Assembly: GCA_041940425.1 (NCBI GenBank)
Contig: JBGTSF010000014.1
Coordinates: forward strand, 7,965-71,964
DNA from: DATHTS01 sp041940425
GTDB taxonomy: Bacteria; Acidobacteriota; Blastocatellia; Pyrinomonadales; Pyrinomonadaceae
DNA: 64,000 nucleotides
Direction of reading: 5' to 3'
Positions 53,001 to 61,214 of the stretch are shown in pieces. The notes below the pieces were generated by a model. The model saw only the letters and a list, made by a program, of their open reading frames with translations. It was not told where the DNA came from and made no database searches. The first letter of the stretch is position 1; every line of letters begins with the position of its first letter. The translations under genes were made by a program, and so were the position numbers.

Positions 53001-53706
53001 GACAACGCCCGCTCGCGTAAATCCACGCCTGGTTTCCGTCGGCGCGCGTGATCTTGTATTCGATCTTGTAATCATCGCGTTCGGCAATCGCTTTTTCGAT
53101 CGCTTTTCGAACACGCGAACGGTCGTCCGAATGAATCATCGAAAGAAATTTTTCAAACGAAAAATCCGCGTCCGGCGGAAGACCAAAATTTGCCAGACAC
53201 CTTTCCGAAGAAAACATCTTTCCGGTCAGCGGATAGTATTCGTATGAACCGAGCTGACCGGCGGCGAGCGTGAATTTCAGACGCATCTCGCTCTCGCGCA
53301 GAATATCTTCGGTCATTTTCCGTTCGGTAACGTCCTCGACACGGTGAATGATATGAGAAACTTGTCCGTCCGCGGCAAATCCGGGAAAGGTAACGAGCCG
53401 CCGGTATTTTTCCGTAAAACCGTCGCCCGCCGGCTGGCTGATGTCGTATTTGACCAGCGGAAGTTCGTCCGGTTCGCCCGTCGCAAAAACCTTTTCAAAG
53501 GAAGACCGCACCCTCGCGGCATCTGGATCATGGGGAAAAACGTCAAAAAAATAACGTCCCGTCAAATCTTCGCGTTCGACGAGCATCGCCCGCAAATATT
53601 CGTCCGTCACGGCAACAATCTTCAAATCCCGGTTCAAAACGGCGTAAAGTCCCGGGACGGTTTCAAAAAGGCGGTGAAAATCGATTGAATACGAGGTTTC
53701 TGACAT
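50044..53706 (-). CDS. Hybrid sensor histidine kinase, five PAS and one GAF domain
   Basis: 1220 residues, no membrane segment, so cytoplasmic. Rough order: PAS at 8-130, 140-262 and 268-392; GAF at about 405-555 (TLDKSGETLVLEASSGIYTH); PAS at 560-690 and 694-825; HisKA with LSHELRTPLSS (His845); HATPase (VEDNGIGIDAETLPYIFERF, GLGLGLAIVRHLVELHGG); C-terminal receiver with LVVDDEPDT and phospho-Asp1145 in ISDIGMPERDG. Output regulator unknown, since no partner is adjacent. The large sensory half suggests redox, light or small-molecule sensing. Confidence 0.93.
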   Translation of the reverse strand: MSETSYSIDFHRLFETVPGLYAVLNRDLKIVAVTDEYLRAMLVEREDLTGRYFFDVFPHDPDAARVRSSFEKVFATGEPDELPLVKYDISQPAGDGFTEKYRRLVTFPGFAADGQVSHIIHRVEDVTERKMTEDILRESEMRLKFTLAAGQLGSYEYYPLTGKMFSSERCLANFGLPPDADFSFEKFLSMIHSDDRSRVRKAIEKAIAERDDYKIEYKITRADGNQAWIYASGRCLYDNDGNPLVMNGVTLDITSRRQSEEDLRESQQRLALALQAGRAGTFEWDIKKNVNIWSPELEEMYGVPVGTFEGDFDSWAKRVVPEDAAQVVKSIEEALARKDDFFDYEFRAVLPDGTRRWFYGRARFEYDAESQPSKMTGINVDVTNFKKAQAEISERARMASMSGDIGIALNRREDLPQLLKYCTDALVEHLDVAFARIWTLDKSGETLVLEASSGIYTHLDGAHSRIRVGEYKIGKIAEERQPHLTNDVPNDPHISDKDWARSEQMTAFAGYPLVVEERLVGVMCAFSRRTLTETVLQAMSNVANSIANAIERKQTEANLQESDERFQLVTRATNDAIWDWNLQTNDVWWNRAVKTMFGFKSEQVGQTADWWYEHIHPEDRERVVSGIHAVIDNGGENWSDEYRFLCADGSYKYVFDRGLAVHRDGQPVRMLGAMQDVTERKNAEEALRLSQDRLELAIDASQLGLWYCDLPFDVLNWSDLTKEHFWLPADAVVTIDEFYRIIHPDDRERTRLAIEESIAKQTIYDVVYRTVNPDDDRVKYIRAIGRGFYDEKGAPYRFDGVTLDITENKLIESEREQLLWSEKTARAEAEQANRMKDEFLATLSHELRTPLSSILGWSRLLKDGKIPIEQTSRAIETIERNAKAQSQLIEDILDVSRITSGKLRLDVRPVELDNVIEMAIESVRPAAEAKNIRLQKIIDSNAIVSGDPDRLQQIIWNLLSNSIKFTPKDGRVRIKLERINSHVEITVEDNGIGIDAETLPYIFERFRQSDSSTTRKYGGLGLGLAIVRHLVELHGGSVDAKSDGIGKGAVFTVALPITVIQSKEMSFTKEIPSERIYPAGGGDVFIRCPEEVKNLRILVVDDEPDTRTMLEYIFTNCGAAVGSAASAEEALEIFKSNKFDILISDIGMPERDGYELIKQIRRLAPEHGGRIPAVALTAYARIEDRLRILSSGFQMHVTKPIEPAELLTVVASLANRDNHK

Positions 53707-53877
53707 ATATAAAGATTATGTTTCGACAAAGAAAAATTGCAAATAAAATTTTGCGCTTACAAGAGTTTGTTTCGTCAGTCCGCATTAAAACGCATTTTGC
53801 GGATGAACAATCCGAATTTTTCGACGTATAATTTTTCTAACCGTTTCAAATTTTATCAAAAGGAGAGTCGTCTGAAA

Positions 53878-54480
53878 ATGTTTTGCCCGGGATGCGGTTC
53901 GGAAGAAAATAATTTCAATCAATTTTGCCGCGCGTGCGGAACCGATCTGCGTCCAGTGCGCGCCGCGCTCGAACGACCGGACACGATCACGGCTTCGGCT
54001 GTCTCGGCGCGCGACGAGATCGGTCGCGCCGTCGCCGCCAGGATACGCGAAACCCGTTCGGCAAAAGAACTAGCCAAGGTCACGGAAGAAGTTCTGCCGG
54101 AAATCGAAAAATTTCTCGAATCGCCCGCCGAAAAACGTCTGCGCCGGATGCGAGCCGGAACAATTCTCTCGTCAATCGGACTAGGCACGGCACTGGGCAT
54201 CTCGGTTGTCGCCGTTATTTTGAGGGAAGAAGATATGTTCTTTCTCGCCGCACTGGGAGTCGTAACTTTTTTTCTCGGTCTCGGCTTTATACTCAACGCA
54301 TTGCTTTTCACACTGCCGCGAAAAAGCCTGCCCGACAGATCGGACGAAGCCGTCAGCCAGCGCGAACTCGATGCAAATACAAACGAACTCTCCCTGCCCG
54401 AATCGAATCAGGTTTTCACATCCGTAACGGAAGAAACGACGCGGCAATTGAAGAAAAAAATTCCCGCTTCCCGCCGCTAG
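53878..54480 (+). CDS. Zinc-ribbon two-TM protein
   Basis: 200 residues from ATG 53878. MFCPGCGSEENNFNQFCRAC gives four cysteines of a zinc ribbon at 3-20. Two membrane segments (about 95-112 and 123-142) follow a helical region. Unknown function; divergent from the hybrid kinase, spacer 171 bp. Confidence 0.72.
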   Translation: MFCPGCGSEENNFNQFCRACGTDLRPVRAALERPDTITASAVSARDEIGRAVAARIRETRSAKELAKVTEEVLPEIEKFLESPAEKRLRRMRAGTILSSIGLGTALGISVVAVILREEDMFFLAALGVVTFFLGLGFILNALLFTLPRKSLPDRSDEAVSQRELDANTNELSLPESNQVFTSVTEETTRQLKKKIPASRR

Positions 54481-54638
54481 TTAAATCGTTTCCGTTAACG
54501 GGAATTTACGTTTCGTCAAAAAAATTCCGATCCGGTCAAATTACTACCCAAACGGGTGGGACAAATTTATTTAAATTGAGTTATACTTCGTGCAAACGTT
54601 CTACCAATAAATTCAAAAATTACGGAGAAAACAATCGA

Positions 54639-55100
54639 ATGAACAAATTTAGTAAAATTTTGGTTCTTAATATGCTTTTCCTGCTTGTCGTCAGCGGATT
54701 TACGGGATGCGGTTCAACCGCCGAAAACACAACGGCTAATACTGCGAAACCGGCGGAAAACAAAAACACGACGGCTTCGGACACCAAGCCGGCGGATGCC
54801 AAACCTGCCGCGGACAATACGAAAACCGACGCGGAAGATAAAAAGACCGAAACGGCTTCGACCGGCGACAGTATCGGCGTTCCCGAATGCGACGACTACA
54901 TCGCCAAATACGAAGCCTGCGTAAACAAAAACGTCCCCGAAGCGATGCGCGGAACTTTCAAAACATCATTCGACCAAGCGCGCAAAAGCTGGAAAGAACT
55001 CGCCGCCAACCCGCAGACAAAAGCGACTCTGCCCGCCGCGTGCAAACAGGCGACGGAAGCCGCCAAACAAGCGATGGCTTCGTATAAATGCGATTTCTAA
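54639..55100 (+). CDS. Small lipoprotein, unknown
   Basis: 153 residues from ATG 54639. A lipoprotein signal ends in SGFTGCGS. A low-complexity Ala/Lys/Thr stretch leads to a compact domain with four cysteines (PECDDYIAKYEACVNKN, AACKQ, YKCDF), which may form disulphides. Not recognised beyond this. Followed by a terminator. Confidence 0.7.
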   Translation: MNKFSKILVLNMLFLLVVSGFTGCGSTAENTTANTAKPAENKNTTASDTKPADAKPAADNTKTDAEDKKTETASTGDSIGVPECDDYIAKYEACVNKNVPEAMRGTFKTSFDQARKSWKELAANPQTKATLPAACKQATEAAKQAMASYKCDF

Positions 55101-55131
55101 ATTTTCTTTGATTTTTCCTGCTTCTCTTCTC

Positions 55132-55166
55132 GAGTCTGACCTTTCCGGGTTAGACTCTTTTTTTTT
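55132..55166 (+). terminator. Terminator after the small lipoprotein
   Basis: 10-bp stem GAGTCTGACC / GGTTAGACTC and nine T. Strong. Confidence 0.85.
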
Positions 55167-55292
55167 GATTTTTCACCAAACCGCGCGGCGGGAAAATGCG
55201 TATTAAATTTCGCATTTGAAAGATCGAAAAAAAATCACTCTTTTTCGGCTTTACAGCGAATCTTTTTCGTCAATCTATCCGCGTTATAAATT

Positions 55293-56588
55293 ATGAACCG
55301 GCAGTTTACAATCGTTCAAAAAAAAATCATCGTCATCGCCGCCCTTTTCTTATTCGGCGCGAATCCGCAAATTTTCGCGCAGACCGACCGGACAACGCGC
55401 GCCGAAATTTTCGAACAGGTCTGGAGCGTGATCAACGAAAAATATTACGATGCCGGATTTAACGGCGTTGACTGGAATCAGGTCGGCGAAAAATACCGCT
55501 CGCGGCTCAAAAAAATTTCCGGTGAAAAAGATTTTTACGAACTGCTCGACCAAATGGCGGGCGAACTGCGCGATTCGCACACGCGCGTCTATTCGCCCGA
55601 ACAAAAAGCGGAAAGAAAAAACCGGAAGCGCACGAGCGTCGGCATCCAGATAAAAGCGATCGAAAACGCCTTCGTGATTTCAAATGTCGCGCCCGATTCC
55701 GAAGCCGCGCGTCTCGGTATCAAAGCCGGAATGATAGTTTTATCGGTCAACAACCAACCGATTAAGAAAGCGATCGCCGATGCGAAAAAAGCGATCGGCG
55801 CGTCGTCTTCCGAACGCTCGACCGCGATGCGCCTCTTTTCAAAATTACTCGCGGGCGAGCCGGAAACATTTTTAAAGATCGGTTTAATTGACGAAAGAAA
55901 AAACTCGAAAATTTTTACCTTAAAAAGAATTTCCGCCTCATCCGCGCCGCAGGTTTCATCAAGGATTCTGCCGTCGGGCATCGCGTATCTTAAATTCGAT
56001 CAATTCCACGAATCAATCGAAAAAGAAATTTCCGAACGTCTTGAAAATTTCCAAAACGCGCCCGCTTTGATTCTCGATCTGCGCGGCAACGCGGGCGGTG
56101 ACGGCGAGATGGGTTTGCGTTTCGCGGGAAAGTTTTTCGATGAAAAAATTACGGTCGCCCGAATCGTTACACGCACCGGGAAACCGCCGATCGAGGGAAT
56201 GCCGATGACGCTCGAAACCGGGGAAACGGGCGGGCAGGTATTTTCAAAACCGCTCGCCGTTTTGATAGACGAACGCACGGCAAGCACCGCCGAACTCATC
56301 GCCAACGCCCTGCAGGAAACCGGACGGGCAAAAATTTTCGGGACGAATTCGTGCGGCTGCGTTCTCGCGTTTTTGGATTACAAATCGCTCGCGGGCGGCG
56401 GCGATCTGACCTTGAGCGAGTTCGGTTTTATCACGCCGAACAATAAACGGCTCGAAGGCGCGGGCGTTCTGCCCGACCGGTTTGTTTTGCCGAAGCTCGA
56501 AGACATCCGAAACAATCGTGATGCCGCACTCGAAACGGCGGAAAATTACTTGCAAAAGCCGACGCCGGGTTTGTTGAAGGCAAATTGA
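55293..56588 (+). CDS. S41-family C-terminal-processing-like peptidase with altered dyad
   Basis: 431 residues with a signal peptide (about 1-30, PQIFAQ). PDZ-like region around 108-160 (ISNVAPDSEAARLGIKAGMIV), core ALILDLRGNAGGDGEM, nucleophile segment ERTASTAELIANALQETGRA (Ser331). The residue equivalent to the catalytic Lys of Prc (25 positions on) is Cys356 in GTNSCGCVL. Family members outside the CtpA group often lack the Lys and may use other bases or be non-proteolytic. Periplasmic. Confidence 0.85.
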   Translation: MNRQFTIVQKKIIVIAALFLFGANPQIFAQTDRTTRAEIFEQVWSVINEKYYDAGFNGVDWNQVGEKYRSRLKKISGEKDFYELLDQMAGELRDSHTRVYSPEQKAERKNRKRTSVGIQIKAIENAFVISNVAPDSEAARLGIKAGMIVLSVNNQPIKKAIADAKKAIGASSSERSTAMRLFSKLLAGEPETFLKIGLIDERKNSKIFTLKRISASSAPQVSSRILPSGIAYLKFDQFHESIEKEISERLENFQNAPALILDLRGNAGGDGEMGLRFAGKFFDEKITVARIVTRTGKPPIEGMPMTLETGETGGQVFSKPLAVLIDERTASTAELIANALQETGRAKIFGTNSCGCVLAFLDYKSLAGGGDLTLSEFGFITPNNKRLEGAGVLPDRFVLPKLEDIRNNRDAALETAENYLQKPTPGLLKAN

Positions 56589-56658
56589 AATCGAATGGAC
56601 GCACCAAAAGTAAAAGATCATCATTTGCCGCCGTCCATGGATATAATTTTACAGATAA

Positions 56659-56697
56659 AAAAGGCTTCGGGCGCTGCCGAAGCCTTTTCGTTTTTTT
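56659..56697. terminator. Bidirectional terminator
   Basis: Perfect 12-bp stem AAAAGGCTTCGG / CCGAAGCCTTTT, loop GCGCTG, T7 on the plus side and A-run on the minus side. Serves the S41 gene and the convergent RRM gene. Confidence 0.92.
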
Positions 56698-56712
56698 GTA
56701 ATTTATAAAAAA

Positions 56713-57054
56713 TTACCAGCGCGAGCCGCCGCCGTAACCGCCGCGATTTCCGCCGCGATTTCCGCCGCCGAATCCGCCGCGACCACGACCGCCGCCGCCG
56801 TTATTTTCACGCGGCTTGGCTTCGTTGACTTTCAGTTCACGACCGTCGAGTTCCTGCCCGTTAAGCTGCGAGATGGCGTTTTCGCCTTCTTCACGGCTCG
56901 ACATTTCGACAAACGCGAATCCGCGCGAACGTCCCGTGTCGCGGTCTTCGATGATATTGGTTGATTCGACCGTTCCGATTTCTCCGAAAAAGTCTTCCAA
57001 ATCGTGACTGGTTGTATTGAAGGAAAGATTTCCTACATAAAGTTTCATTGACAT
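56713..57054 (-). CDS. RRM RNA-binding protein with RGG tail (copy A)
   Basis: 113 residues. One RRM: RNP2 KLYVGNLSF and RNP1 GRSRGFAFVEM. The C-terminus is Gly/Arg-rich (GGGGRGRGGFGGGNRGGNRG). Bacterial glycine-rich RBPs act in cold shock or RNA metabolism. The start at MSMKLYVGN allows MKLYVGN (57048) as an alternative. A conserved 5' leader precedes it. Confidence 0.93.
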   Translation of the reverse strand: MSMKLYVGNLSFNTTSHDLEDFFGEIGTVESTNIIEDRDTGRSRGFAFVEMSSREEGENAISQLNGQELDGRELKVNEAKPRENNGGGGRGRGGFGGGNRGGNRGGYGGGSRW

Positions 57055-57300
57055 AATAATATTTTTACCTTTTTCCCTTAGACGCGGGGAATTTCGATAG
57101 AAGTGTAAATCGAACTGTCTGCGGATTAGATTGATCTGCGCTTAAATCCGGTTTCTGCTGCTTAAAAAAAACTCAAGAGCGACTTCTGTAACTAATAAAC
57201 GACCTGCTCTCGAACTATCCAAAAACCGTTTTGACGAGTCTGCATCTTTCTGATTGATGCAAGAGAAGGATTAACGCTTTCTATGATGCACGCTTTCGGG
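57055..57300 (-). promoter_or_regulatory. Conserved 5' leader of the RRM gene, copy A
   Basis: Leader RNA shared with the second RRM gene. Hairpin 1: CGAGAGC (57212-57206) with GCTCTTG (57180-57174), loop carrying AGTTACAGAAGTC. Hairpin 2: GCATC/GATGC at 57242-57260, next to the shared CTTCTC block (57261-57270). Its upstream end carries the shared TGCATCAT (57290-57283, minus strand). See also 59896-60140. Confidence 0.65.
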
Positions 57301-57318
57301 AATAGTTGCAAATCTAAT

Positions 57319-58458
57319 TTACGATTTCCGTTCATCAGCCGTTAAAACCGCATCTGTTGTTTTACCTTCATTTTTTTCTTTTTTTCGTCGAAAAACCGCA
57401 ACGGGCAGGCTGACAATAAAGGTCGAACCCAAACCTTCGCCCGGACTTTCGGCGCGGATCGTGCCGCCGTGCAGTTCGACGAGGCGATAGGTGATCGCCA
57501 GCCCAAGACCCAAGCCGCCGGTCCGTGATTTCGATCCATCCTGCTGGCGGAAACGCTCGAAAATAAAGGGCAGAAAATCGGCACGGATGCCCTGACCGTT
57601 GTCTTCGACGCGAATTTCCACATTGGAATTGACGCGCCGCATCGTGATACGAATCCGACCGTCTTTCGGCGTAAATTTGACGGCGTTGGTCAAAAGATTC
57701 CACATCACCTGCTGGAGACGGTCGGCGTCGCCGGAAACGATGCAATCGGAATCAAGCGCGCTTTCGAGACTTATGTTTTTGGCGTTTGCTCCCGGCGTAA
57801 CCACGTCAATCGCCGCTTCGACCGTTTCCGTCAGCTTGACCGGCTCGACCTCGATCCGCAGTTTGCCGGAGATGATGCGCGAAAAATCCAGAATGTCTTC
57901 GATGAGTTTGGTTTGTATCCGCGCGTTGCGGCTGATCGTTTCCAGTCCTTTTTTCAGAATTTCGCCGGTCGAGCGTTCCGCGTCGAGCATCCGCGTCCAG
58001 CCGAGGATGGCGTTAAGCGGCGTGCGGAGTTCGTGCGAGACGGTCGAGAGAAACTCGTCCTTGGCGAGCGTCGCGGCTTCCGCTTCTTTTTTCGCTTTGA
58101 GGATTTCGTCCTCATACTGATTGCGCTGGCGCATCGGGACGAAGATGCAGTCATTAAAAGTTTCGCCGCCGCGCTCATGCCGGACGGCGTTGATCAAAAC
58201 GGGAATATTCTCGCCCGTTTTCGAGCGTAGATCAAGATAGATTTCCTCGATCTTTTTCCGCATTTTCAGAAGCGGGAAAATATGAGTTTGATAAAAGATG
58301 CGTCCGGCGACGGAAAAGATTTTTTCGACGTGAACGCCGCCGATTTCTTCGCGCTCGTAGCCAAGCAGCGCGAGCAGAGTCGCGTTGGCTTCGACTATTT
58401 TGCCGTCGTCGGTAAAGACAAGAAAACCGCACGGCATTTTGTCCAGTAATTCGTCCAT
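57319..58458 (-). CDS. PAS sensor histidine kinase partner of an RsbQ-like hydrolase
   Basis: 379 residues, cytoplasmic. PAS domain (1-110) with IFSVAGRIFYQTHIFPLLKM, a pattern also seen in RsbP-like PAS domains; then HisKA with VSHELRTPLNAI (His142) and HATPase (VEDNGQGIRADFLPFIFERF, GGLGLGLAITYRLVELHG). No receiver or response regulator nearby. Lies 25 bp downstream of the alpha/beta hydrolase, same strand, so both are probably one transcript. Confidence 0.92.
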   Translation of the reverse strand: MDELLDKMPCGFLVFTDDGKIVEANATLLALLGYEREEIGGVHVEKIFSVAGRIFYQTHIFPLLKMRKKIEEIYLDLRSKTGENIPVLINAVRHERGGETFNDCIFVPMRQRNQYEDEILKAKKEAEAATLAKDEFLSTVSHELRTPLNAILGWTRMLDAERSTGEILKKGLETISRNARIQTKLIEDILDFSRIISGKLRIEVEPVKLTETVEAAIDVVTPGANAKNISLESALDSDCIVSGDADRLQQVMWNLLTNAVKFTPKDGRIRITMRRVNSNVEIRVEDNGQGIRADFLPFIFERFRQQDGSKSRTGGLGLGLAITYRLVELHGGTIRAESPGEGLGSTFIVSLPVAVFRRKKEKNEGKTTDAVLTADERKS

Positions 58459-58483
58459 ACAGGGCGCGCGAAAAATCCCGAAC

Positions 58484-59281
58484 CTAACTCAAATAATTTT
58501 TAATAATTTCGATGGTTTCCTGCGGATGACTCATATGCGGGCAATGCCCGGTCGCGTCCATCAAATTGTAAGTACTGTTCGGCATTTTCGCGTGCATAAA
58601 TTCGCCGACCGACACCGGCGCGACCGCGTCGTCGGCAACCTGTATGATGAGCGACGGCGTTTTTATTTTTTCGAGATCGCCGCGGTTGTCCGAGTAAAAC
58701 GTCGCTTCGGCAAAGCGGCGGGCGATCTGCGGATCGGTCGAGCAGAAACTCTCTTCGAGTTCCGCACCGAGTTCCGGGCGGTCTTCGTTTTTCATTATGA
58801 CGGGCGCGAGAAAGCTCGCCCAGCCGATATAATTTTTGTCCATCATATCGAGCAGACCTTCGATGTCGGCGCGGTCGAATCCGCCGACGTAACCGGGCTG
58901 ATTGATATAACACGGCGACGGCACGACCATCACCAATTCCTTAAAAAGTTCGGGACGTTCTACGGAAGCCAGCGCGCCGATCATCGAACTGACCGAATGC
59001 CCGACAAAGATCACATCTTCTAGTTCCAGCGCGTCGCAAATTTCGATTACGTCCCGCGCGTAGCCTTCGAGCGACGCATAGCGATTCGCGTCGTATGCGC
59101 CGAGATCGGATTTTCCCGAACCAACGTAATCGAACAAAATGATTTTATAATCGTCCTCAAAAGCCGGCGCGATAAACCGCCACATATTCTGATCGCAGCC
59201 GAATCCGTGCGCGAACATCAACGCCTGCGTTCCATTGCCGGAAACCTTTACATTGTTTCTAACGAGTATATTTTCAGCCAT
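58484..59281 (-). CDS. RsbQ/KAI2-like alpha/beta hydrolase
   Basis: 265 residues, length as in RsbQ. Candidate triad Ser96 (VIFVGHSVSSM), Asp217 or Asp218 (VADDAVAP) and His246 (ATGHCPHMSHP), close to the numbering known for B. subtilis RsbQ and plant KAI2/D14. NNVKVSGNGTQALMFAHGFG is the typical start. RsbQ acts with a PAS protein (RsbP) in energy-stress signalling; here a PAS histidine kinase follows. Small-molecule hydrolase or receptor is likely; ligand unknown. Confidence 0.92.
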   Translation of the reverse strand: MAENILVRNNVKVSGNGTQALMFAHGFGCDQNMWRFIAPAFEDDYKIILFDYVGSGKSDLGAYDANRYASLEGYARDVIEICDALELEDVIFVGHSVSSMIGALASVERPELFKELVMVVPSPCYINQPGYVGGFDRADIEGLLDMMDKNYIGWASFLAPVIMKNEDRPELGAELEESFCSTDPQIARRFAEATFYSDNRGDLEKIKTPSLIIQVADDAVAPVSVGEFMHAKMPNSTYNLMDATGHCPHMSHPQETIEIIKNYLS

Positions 59282-59526
59282 TTTTTTTATGATTTTTGTT
59301 TAGTAAGAATCAGACAGAATAGTAACATATTTCCCGACAATTTCATTATTTCGCAGTTTCACGGCTGGTGCTTTTTCAACAATTCGTTTGCCGGTAAATT
59401 AAAGGCTATCCCAAATACGGCAACTTATAAAGATCGCGTAGCGATGCAACAACTCATTTTTACGGCAGTTAATTTTCTAAATTAAAAATGCCGCTGATGC
59501 GGCGTAAAAACCATTTTTGATTCTAA

Positions 59527-59570
59527 AAAAAGCAAAAGCCCGAACAAATGTCCGGGGCTTTGGCTTTCAG
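59527..59570 (-). terminator. Terminator after the second RRM gene
   Basis: Stem AGCAAAAGCCCG / CGGGGCTTTGGCT with loop, near-palindromic, and a T-run on the minus strand (AAAAAAA on the plus strand). Confidence 0.78.
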
Positions 59571-59592
59571 AAAAAAAACGTCCGAAAAAAAT

Positions 59593-59895
59593 TTACCAGC
59601 GTGAACCGCTAAAGCCGTAATTGCCGCGATTGCCGCCGCCGCGGTTTTCACGCGGTTTGGCTTCGTTGACCTTCAGCTCACGACCGTCAACTTCCTTGCC
59701 GTCGAGTTCGCTGATCGCTTTCTGCGCTTCTTCCGCGCTCGCCATTTCGACAAAACCGAATCCGCGCGAACGTCCCGTGTCGCGGTCTTCGATGATGTTG
59801 ACCGATTCGACCGTGCCGACTTCGGCAAAAGTTGATTCCAATTCCTGATTCGACAGATCGAACGAAAGATTTCCTACATATAATTTGTTTGTCAT
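59593..59895 (-). CDS. RRM RNA-binding protein with RG-rich tail (copy B)
   Basis: 100 residues from ATG 59895. RRM with RNP2 NKLYVGNLSF and RNP1 GRSRGFGFVEM. About 60% identical to copy A by eye; both end SRW. A short Gly-rich tail (GGGNRGNYGFSGSRW). Preceded by a 5' leader shared with copy A. Confidence 0.93.
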   Translation of the reverse strand: MTNKLYVGNLSFDLSNQELESTFAEVGTVESVNIIEDRDTGRSRGFGFVEMASAEEAQKAISELDGKEVDGRELKVNEAKPRENRGGGNRGNYGFSGSRW

Positions 59896-60140
59896 AAAAA
59901 TATTTTTCCTTTTCCCGTCTAAGGGAATATCTGAAAGAAGTATCGAATCGAATGTGTCTTCGGAGAAAACGGTCGGCTGCGAAGGTTTCGGCTTTCGAAT
60001 GCTCAAGTAACTTATAAGAGCGTGACTTCTGTAACTAAATAACTAACCTGCTCTCAAACCTGACCAAACTAGCCGTCTTTTGACTTGACGCATCAACCAG
60101 TGATGCCAGAGAAGGACTTAACACTCTATATGATGCATTT
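59896..60140 (-). promoter_or_regulatory. Conserved 5' leader of the RRM gene, copy B
   Basis: Hairpin 1: TGAGAGC (60056-60050) with GCTCTTA (60021-60015), the closing base pair U-A where copy A has C-G. Hairpin 2: GCATC/GATGC at 60090-60106, loop different in sequence. Flanking blocks AGAGAAGGA and TGATGCA shared. Function, e.g. temperature or autoregulatory control, is inference. Confidence 0.7.
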
Positions 60141-60457
60141 TTTCCGGCGCGGTTGCAAACTGCTTTTCAAATTAGCCGCCCGTGTCCGGTTTTTGTCGGG
60201 TATGTCCTTAATCAAAACATATCGCTTTTTTGCGAAACTCCGGCGCAAATTTGCTCTCAGCCAAACGGAATCGGGCTTGTAATTCACAAACCGGTTTGCG
60301 GCATAGTCATTGCAATATACCGGCGTGGCTCTCTCCGGCTGTATCAATACTTGACGGAAACACGCTTAATGGTTATTTGACTGTTATTTGTTTTCAGATT
60401 GAAACGGCATTGGAGAGCTTAATTATTTTAAATTTGAAAAGGGGAAGAAAAATTATT
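60141..60457. other. Divergent intergenic region with a possible promoter
   Basis: No gene. TTGACG (60351-60356) and TATTTG (60374-60379) with a 17-bp spacer could promote the gene at 60458. The -10 is weak. Upstream (minus) end carries the leader of the RRM gene. Confidence 0.4.
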
Positions 60458-60943
60458 ATGAAATACAAAATTAGCGCACTCGCCATCGCTCTCGTGCTGG
60501 GCTTTTTCGCATTTATGCCGACGAGCGCATCGGCGCAAACCAATCCGTTAAAGAACATTTCCGTTACCGACACGACGGGAAATCTGACCAACGGCGTATT
60601 AAATATCACGAGCTTTGCCGTCAAAAAAGGCAAGGTCGTCGCCAACGGAACTTTGACCGGAACGCTGAACGGTCAGCAGATCAATCAAGCCGTTTCGCTT
60701 CCGGTAACGACCGGACAGCATTCGTGCGAGATTCTCAACTTACAGCTCGGACCGCTTGATCTGAATCTGCTCGGTCTGCGAGTCCAGCTCAGTCAGGTAA
60801 ATCTGGACATCACGGCTGAACCGGGTTCGGGCAATCTGCTCGGCAATCTCTTGTGCGAAGTAGCCAAACTGCTCGACGGCGTCGGCAATTCGACAGGCAG
60901 ACTGGTCAAATTGCTCAACGACATTCTCGGCGCGTTGGGCTAA
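60458..60943 (+). CDS. Exported hypothetical protein
   Basis: 161 residues. Signal peptide 1-26 (MPTSASAQ). The mature part is hydrophobic and beta/alpha mixed, with repeated small Leu-rich segments (LNLQLGPLDLNLLGLRVQLSQ split by Asn, and NLLGNLLCEVAKLLDG) and two cysteines. Ribosome site AAAAGGGGAAG. Not recognised. Strong terminator downstream. Confidence 0.72.
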   Translation: MKYKISALAIALVLGFFAFMPTSASAQTNPLKNISVTDTTGNLTNGVLNITSFAVKKGKVVANGTLTGTLNGQQINQAVSLPVTTGQHSCEILNLQLGPLDLNLLGLRVQLSQVNLDITAEPGSGNLLGNLLCEVAKLLDGVGNSTGRLVKLLNDILGALG

Positions 60944-60970
60944 AGCAAATTACAATTTTTTTTCATATTC

Positions 60971-61000
60971 AAAAAGAGGAGTTTTCGGCTCCTCTTTTTT
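60971..61000 (+). terminator. Terminator after the exported protein
   Basis: AAAAAGAGGAG / CTCCTCTTTTT, loop TTTTCGG, T-tract. Very strong. Confidence 0.92.
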
Positions 61001-61067
61001 TCGTTTGAACAAAAAAGTTCTGATAAAAATTTTGTTACCGCCAACATTAAAAATTCTGATAAAATAA

Positions 61068-61214
61068 CCGCATTTAAAAAACGGCGGTGAAAAAGCCGAT
61101 AACAAATTTAAGATCGAAGTGTTTGAAGAATGGATGAATAATCTCGATTCGAACACGCCGAATCTGACCGACGAGCAAATCAGCCGCGAAAATATTTACT
61201 CCACTTCGTTGTAA
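61068..61214 (+). pseudogene. Possible coding remnant
   Basis: Open frame without a start that ends at TAA 61212-61214: reads NGGEKADNKFKIEVFEEWMNN with continuation LDSNTPNLTDEQISREN, of protein-like composition. It overlaps the 3' end of the PIN gene on the other strand. Could be a decayed antitoxin C-terminus; weak. Confidence 0.25.
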
